Shown one piece after another: positions 22,084 through 25,890 of a DNA stretch of 25,890 bases; position 1 is the first letter of the stretch; each line of letters begins with the position of its first letter. Below the pieces are notes generated by a model. That model had not been told where the DNA came from. It searched no databases and was given only the letters and a program-made list of their open reading frames with translations. Source of the stretch: RBG-16-66-20 sp964616875. GTDB lineage: Bacteria; Pseudomonadota; Gammaproteobacteria; Burkholderiales; SG8-39. Both the position numbers and the translations under genes were made by a program. The DNA is taken from positions 1-25,890 of the forward strand of contig CAZTSJ010000141.1 in the NCBI GenBank assembly GCA_964616875.1, in the 5' to 3' direction.

Positions 22084-23919
22084 TTGCAGCCCACTGACAT
22101 CAAGAAACCCGACTACTTTCACAAAGTTGTCGATTGCCAATGGGCCTGTCCGGCCCACACGCCCGTCCCCGAATACATCCGCCTGATCGCCGCGGGAAAG
22201 TACGGCGACGCCTACATGGTCAACTGGGAATCGAACGTATTCCCGGGAATTCTCGGCCGCACTTGCGACCGGCCCTGCGAGCCCGCGTGCCGCCGTGGCC
22301 GGGTGGAAGACGAGAATTCGCCCAAGCCCGAGCCGGTGGCGATCTGCCGCCTGAAGCGGGTAGCGGCGGACCTCAAGGATGGGGATGAAATAGCAGAAAA
22401 AATAAATACAAAAAAGAAGACCAAATCGAACGGCATGAAGATCGCCTGCGTCGGCGCCGGTCCTGCCTCCCTCACCGTGGCGCGCGACCTTGCGCCGCTC
22501 GGCTACGACGTGACGGTCTTCGACCAGGATCCGAAACCCGGGGGCATGATCTGGTCGCAGATCCCGCGCTTCCGCCTGCCGGAAGAAATCATCGACGAAG
22601 AGGTTGGATATATTTTGAATTTAGGGGTTTCTTTTGTTCAGAAAAAGATAACTTCAATGAAAAGCCTTCTGACGGAAGGCTATGACGCCATCTTCGTGGG
22701 TTCGGGAGCGCCAAGGGGCAGGGACCTCGACATCCCCGGCAGGAAAGAGGGCGCGAAGAACATCCACATCGGCATCGACTGGTTGTCGTCGGTCTCTTTT
22801 GGACATACTTTAAAAGTAGGCAAAAGAGTAATCGTGCTGGGCGGCGGCAACACCGCCATGGACTGCTGCCGCACTTCCCGGCGCATCGGCGGCGACGACG
22901 TCAAGGTGATCGTGCGCTCGGGCTTCGCGGAAATGAAGGCGAGCCCCTGGGAGAAGGAAGACGCCGCGCACGAAGGCATCCCGATTCTGAATTTCCTCGT
23001 GCCAAAATCCTTCCAGATTTCGAACGGGAAGTTGTCTGGAATGGTATTCGAGAAGGTCGAGGCCGTTTACGACGCGGCAGGAAAAAGAAATCTTGTAAAA
23101 ACTGAAGAGCCGGATCAGTTCTTCGAATGCGACGACGTGCTCGTCGCGGTGGGGCAGGAAAACGCCTTCCCGTGGATAGAGAAGGATTCGGGCATTGAAT
23201 TTGTTCAAGGTCTGCCAAAATTAAATGCCCAAACATTTCAAACTACCCTGCCGAACGTGTTCTTCGGCGGCGATTCGGCCTTCGGCCCGAAGAACATCAT
23301 CTGGGCGGTCGCCCATGGGCACGATGCCGCCATTTCCATCGACAAGCTCCTGAACGAGGAAAGCATCGCCGAGCGGCCGATGCCGGGCATGAGCATGATG
23401 TCGCAGAAAATGGGCATCCACGAGTGGAGCTACGACAACGAGATCGCCAACGACCAGCGCTATGCGGTGCCCTGGGCGGACATCAAGAAGACGCTCAAGA
23501 ACGTGAAAATGGAGGTCGAGCTCGGCTTCGACGCGGCCACCGCGTGGAAAGAGGCGCAGAGGTGCCTGAACTGCGACATCCAGACCGTGTTCACGACGCA
23601 GCTGTGCATCGAGTGCGACGCCTGCGTCGACATCTGCCCGATGGACTGCATCACCTTCACGCCAGACGGGGAAGAAAAAGACCTGAGGGGTAGATTGAGT
23701 GCTCCTGCTTTGAATTTAATTCAAGATCTTTACATCAGCGGACCCCTGAAAACCGGTCGCATCATGGTGAAAGACGAGGACGTCTGCCTGCACTGCGGTC
23801 TGTGCGCCGAGCGCTGCCCCACGGCCGCCTGGGACATGCAGAAATCGCTCATCAAGATGGCCACCGCGGGTGCCTCGGCCCGCTCGCCCCTCAAGCGCAG
23901 AGCTACAAAAGCAGCATGA
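22084..23919 (+). CDS. korC: FAD/Fe-S NAD(P)H oxidoreductase subunit of a 2-oxoacid oxidoreductase (GltD-like plus two 4Fe-4S)
   Basis: This 611-residue protein should pass electrons between NAD(P)H and the 2-oxoacid oxidoreductase subunits encoded next. The N-terminal GltD-like region has cysteines at 18, 22, 61, 65 and 69. An FAD Rossmann motif follows (VGAGPAS, 123-129), then an NAD(P) motif (LGGGNTAMD, 252-260) and the FAD-closing GGDSAFGPKN. At the C-terminus two 4Fe-4S clusters have cysteines 508/511/514/518 and 568/571/574/578. The order resembles the flavin subunit of 2-oxoglutarate:NADP+ oxidoreductase (KorABC) known from Azoarcus evansii and Thauera; the symbol rests on that comparison. 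Start is TTG with a good ribosome site. Several AT-rich patches interrupt the gene. Confidence 0.85.
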   Translation: MQPTDIKKPDYFHKVVDCQWACPAHTPVPEYIRLIAAGKYGDAYMVNWESNVFPGILGRTCDRPCEPACRRGRVEDENSPKPEPVAICRLKRVAADLKDGDEIAEKINTKKKTKSNGMKIACVGAGPASLTVARDLAPLGYDVTVFDQDPKPGGMIWSQIPRFRLPEEIIDEEVGYILNLGVSFVQKKITSMKSLLTEGYDAIFVGSGAPRGRDLDIPGRKEGAKNIHIGIDWLSSVSFGHTLKVGKRVIVLGGGNTAMDCCRTSRRIGGDDVKVIVRSGFAEMKASPWEKEDAAHEGIPILNFLVPKSFQISNGKLSGMVFEKVEAVYDAAGKRNLVKTEEPDQFFECDDVLVAVGQENAFPWIEKDSGIEFVQGLPKLNAQTFQTTLPNVFFGGDSAFGPKNIIWAVAHGHDAAISIDKLLNEESIAERPMPGMSMMSQKMGIHEWSYDNEIANDQRYAVPWADIKKTLKNVKMEVELGFDAATAWKEAQRCLNCDIQTVFTTQLCIECDACVDICPMDCITFTPDGEEKDLRGRLSAPALNLIQDLYISGPLKTGRIMVKDEDVCLHCGLCAERCPTAAWDMQKSLIKMATAGASARSPLKRRATKAA

Positions 23920-25760
23920 AAAAGCGGATCGAAGCCGTCAACGACTTCGTCGTCAAGTTCGCCAACGTCAACGGCTCGGGCTCGGCGTCGGCGAACGAGC
24001 TCTTCGCACGCACCTTCCTGCGCATGGGCGTGCCGGTGTCGCCGCGCAACATCTTCCCCTCCAACATCCAGGGCCTGCCGACCTGGTACGAGGTGCGCGT
24101 CACCGAGAAAGGGCACCTCGGCCGGCGCGGCGGCGTGGACCTGATGGTGGCCATGAACCCGCAGACCTGGGCGCAGGACATGAAGGAGATCGAGCCCGGC
24201 GGCTACGTCTTCTACGACAACACCAAGCCGCTGCCGCCCTCGAAGTTCCGCGACGACGTCAACGTCATCGGCATGCCGCTGACGGAAATCTGCAACGGCG
24301 CCTACAGCGACCCGCGCGAGCGGCAGCTGTTCAAGAACATCATTTACCTGGGCGCGCTCGCCGCGCTCATGGACCTCGAGCCCGGCGCCATCGCCGAGCT
24401 GATCGGTGAGCAGTACAAGGGCAAGGAAAAGCTGCTCAAGCCGAACCTCAACGCGCTTCAGTTGGGTTTGAATTATGCCAAGCAGTTTTTGAAAGACGCG
24501 CTTGGACTGAAGGCGAAACGCACCTATGCGGTGGGCGACAAGATTTTCATCGAGGGCAATGCCGCGGCGGCCCTCGGCATGGTCTACGGCGGCGCCACCG
24601 TCTGCGCCTGGTACCCGATCACGCCTTCGTCTTCGCTGGCCGAAGCGTTTCAAAGTTATTGCGCCAAGCTGCGGGTAGACAAGGAAACGGGAAAGAACAA
24701 GTTTGCGATCGTGCAGGCCGAAGACGAGCTCGCCTCCATCGGCATCGTCACCGGCGCGGGCTGGAACGGCGCGCGCGCCTTCACTTCCACTTCCGGGCCG
24801 GGCATTTCGCTCATGACCGAGTTCATCGGCCTCGCCTATTTCGCCGAGATTCCGATCACCATCGTCGACGTGCAGCGCGGCGGGCCCTCGACCGGCATGC
24901 CGACGCGCACCCAGCAGGCGGACCTGCTCGCCTGCGCCTACGCCTCGCACGGCGACACCAAGCACCCGATGCTGTTCCCCGAGGATCCGCACGAGTGCTT
25001 CGAGTTCGCCGCCCAGGCGCTCGACCTCGCCGACCGGCTGCAGACGCCAATTTTCCTCATGACCGACCTCGACATCGGCATGAACCACCGCCTGAGCAAA
25101 CCATTGAAGTGGGACGACGCCAGGGCCTACGACCGCGGCAAGGTCATGACGCACGCGGAGCTCGAAGCCGGCAAGGACTTCGGCCGCTACCTCGATGTGG
25201 ACGGCGACGGCATCCCGTACCGCACGCTCCCCGGCACGCACGAAAAGCGCGGCGCCTACTTCACGCGCGGCACCACCAAGAACGCCTATGCCAGCTACTC
25301 CGAGGCGGGGCCGGACTACCTCTACAACGTGCAGCGCCTGTTGAAGAAATTCGAGACCGCGAAAAAGTTGCTGCCCAAGCCGGTGCTGACCCCGGCCAAG
25401 GAGCCGGCGCGGTTCGGCGCGATTTTCTTCGGCTCCACGAGCCCGTCGATGCATGAAGCCCTGGAAGCGCTGGCGGAGAAGGGCATCTTCGTCAATGCGC
25501 TCCGCGTGCGCGCCTTCCCCTTCGCCGACGAGATCCTGGATTTCGTCCAGTCGCACTCCAAAGTGTTCCTCATCGAGCAAAACCGCGACGCGCAGATGAA
25601 ATCCCTGCTCGTCAACGAGGCGCACATCAACCCCGCCTCGCTGATCTCGATCCTGCACTACGATGGCACGCCGATCACGGCACGCTTCATCACGCAGGAA
25701 ATCGCGCAGATCGTCGCCGCGCTCAACGTGCGCCCGATCAAGAAGGACAAGGCAGCATGA
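23916..25760 (+). CDS. korA: 2-Oxoacid:acceptor oxidoreductase, fused gamma-alpha subunit
   Basis: This 614-residue protein joins a gamma domain (about 1-200, with NVNGSGSASANELFARTF and IQGLPTWYEVRV regions) to an alpha domain (from about 208, with EGNAAAALGMVYGG, AWYPITPSSSLAEAF and TSTSGPGISLM; each quoted in part). It should oxidatively decarboxylate a 2-oxoacid to an acyl-CoA together with the ThDP-binding beta subunit. 2-Oxoglutarate is the likeliest substrate from the similarity to KorABC, but pyruvate or an aryl-pyruvate is possible. ATG 23916 overlaps the previous stop (ATGA), and the end overlaps the beta start the same way, so the three subunits are translationally coupled. Confidence 0.88.
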   Translation: MKKRIEAVNDFVVKFANVNGSGSASANELFARTFLRMGVPVSPRNIFPSNIQGLPTWYEVRVTEKGHLGRRGGVDLMVAMNPQTWAQDMKEIEPGGYVFYDNTKPLPPSKFRDDVNVIGMPLTEICNGAYSDPRERQLFKNIIYLGALAALMDLEPGAIAELIGEQYKGKEKLLKPNLNALQLGLNYAKQFLKDALGLKAKRTYAVGDKIFIEGNAAAALGMVYGGATVCAWYPITPSSSLAEAFQSYCAKLRVDKETGKNKFAIVQAEDELASIGIVTGAGWNGARAFTSTSGPGISLMTEFIGLAYFAEIPITIVDVQRGGPSTGMPTRTQQADLLACAYASHGDTKHPMLFPEDPHECFEFAAQALDLADRLQTPIFLMTDLDIGMNHRLSKPLKWDDARAYDRGKVMTHAELEAGKDFGRYLDVDGDGIPYRTLPGTHEKRGAYFTRGTTKNAYASYSEAGPDYLYNVQRLLKKFETAKKLLPKPVLTPAKEPARFGAIFFGSTSPSMHEALEALAEKGIFVNALRVRAFPFADEILDFVQSHSKVFLIEQNRDAQMKSLLVNEAHINPASLISILHYDGTPITARFITQEIAQIVAALNVRPIKKDKAA

Positions 25761-25890
25761 CTTACCTGACAAAGCCGAAACTCCACCACCCGACCCTGAA
25801 GAAGAACAAGGTCGGCTACACGCGCCGCGACTACGAGGGCCGCGTCTCCACCCTGTGCGCCGGCTGCGGCCACGACTCCATCAGCGCCGC
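25757..25890 (+). CDS. korB: 2-Oxoacid:acceptor oxidoreductase beta subunit (5' end only)
   Basis: Only the first 44 codons are in the window. They include LCAGCGHDSISA, the cysteine pair and loop at the start of the ThDP-binding beta subunit of 2-oxoacid:ferredoxin oxidoreductases. The start ATG overlaps the alpha-subunit stop as ATGA (25757-25760). The substrate-defining part is outside the window. Confidence 0.88.
   Translation, partial: MTYLTKPKLHHPTLKKNKVGYTRRDYEGRVSTLCAGCGHDSISA

Noticed and set aside
23730..25772. 680-codon minus-strand open frame opposite the 2-oxoacid oxidoreductase alpha gene
   Set aside because: It is a shadow of third-position GC; the plus strand carries strong family motifs and ATGA coupling.

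Overview
The window is GC-rich, densely coding DNA from a proteobacterium, most likely a betaproteobacterium (Burkholderiales or Rhodocyclales type). The indicators are a Bug/TctC-type solute receptor, a surface-adhesin-E-like exported protein, a bacterial gltX followed by tRNA-Ala(GGC) and tRNA-Glu(TTC), CCA-encoding tRNA genes, and a 2-oxoacid:NAD(P) oxidoreductase module of the kind known from Azoarcus and Thauera. This placement is inference; no rRNA or similar marker is present. No gene-free stretch exceeds 300 bases, and I saw no transposase, integrase, CRISPR array or clear intrinsic terminator.

Layout. (1) 1-5078, plus strand: a peptide/nickel-type (Dpp/Opp) ABC importer in the order ATPase (partial), ATPase, periplasmic binding protein, permease, permease. 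A small exported protein (5053-5481) overlaps the last permease gene. (2) 5506-11080: two paralogous membrane-anchored Ser/Thr protein kinases, each with a TolA-like Ala/Lys-rich helical stalk and the same unrecognised C-terminal domain. A CitE-like lyase gene lies between them on the minus strand. (3) 11088-11162: tRNA-Val(CAC), minus strand. A perfect inverted repeat (11186-11212) separates it from a plus-strand operon (11214-13964) of a thiolase-like protein without the usual nucleophilic cysteine, its DUF35 Zn-ribbon partner, and an acyl-CoA-dehydrogenase-like flavoprotein. (4) 13961-17493, minus strand: two half-size YeeE/YedE sulfur transporters, a ThDP-dependent decarboxylase-like enzyme and an orphan TctC receptor. 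Only 20 bp away and divergent is a persulfide dioxygenase-rhodanese fusion (17514-18587). (5) 18604-20216: gltX, tRNA-Ala, tRNA-Glu. (6) 20237-21944, minus strand: transaldolase, then an enoyl-CoA hydratase. (7) 22084 to the end, plus strand: an FAD/Fe-S NAD(P)H-oxidoreductase subunit, a fused gamma-alpha 2-oxoacid oxidoreductase subunit and the start of the beta subunit, all joined by ATGA overlaps.

How the parts work together. The metabolic genes fit a heterotroph that imports peptides or similar solutes, shortens acyl-CoA side chains (thiolase/DUF35/flavoprotein, crotonase, CitE-like lyase), detoxifies reduced sulfur, and moves electrons from 2-oxoacid oxidation to NAD(P) or ferredoxin. 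The most unusual element is the kinase pair. The stalk length between membrane and C-terminal domain is about 130 residues in both although the sequence has drifted, which suggests a kinase that reaches across the periplasm. Other second-look items are an inverted repeat that appears to carry back-to-back -10 elements, several -10-like hexamers only 6-7 nt before start codons (possible leaderless mRNAs), and AT-rich patches of unusual codon use inside GC-rich genes.
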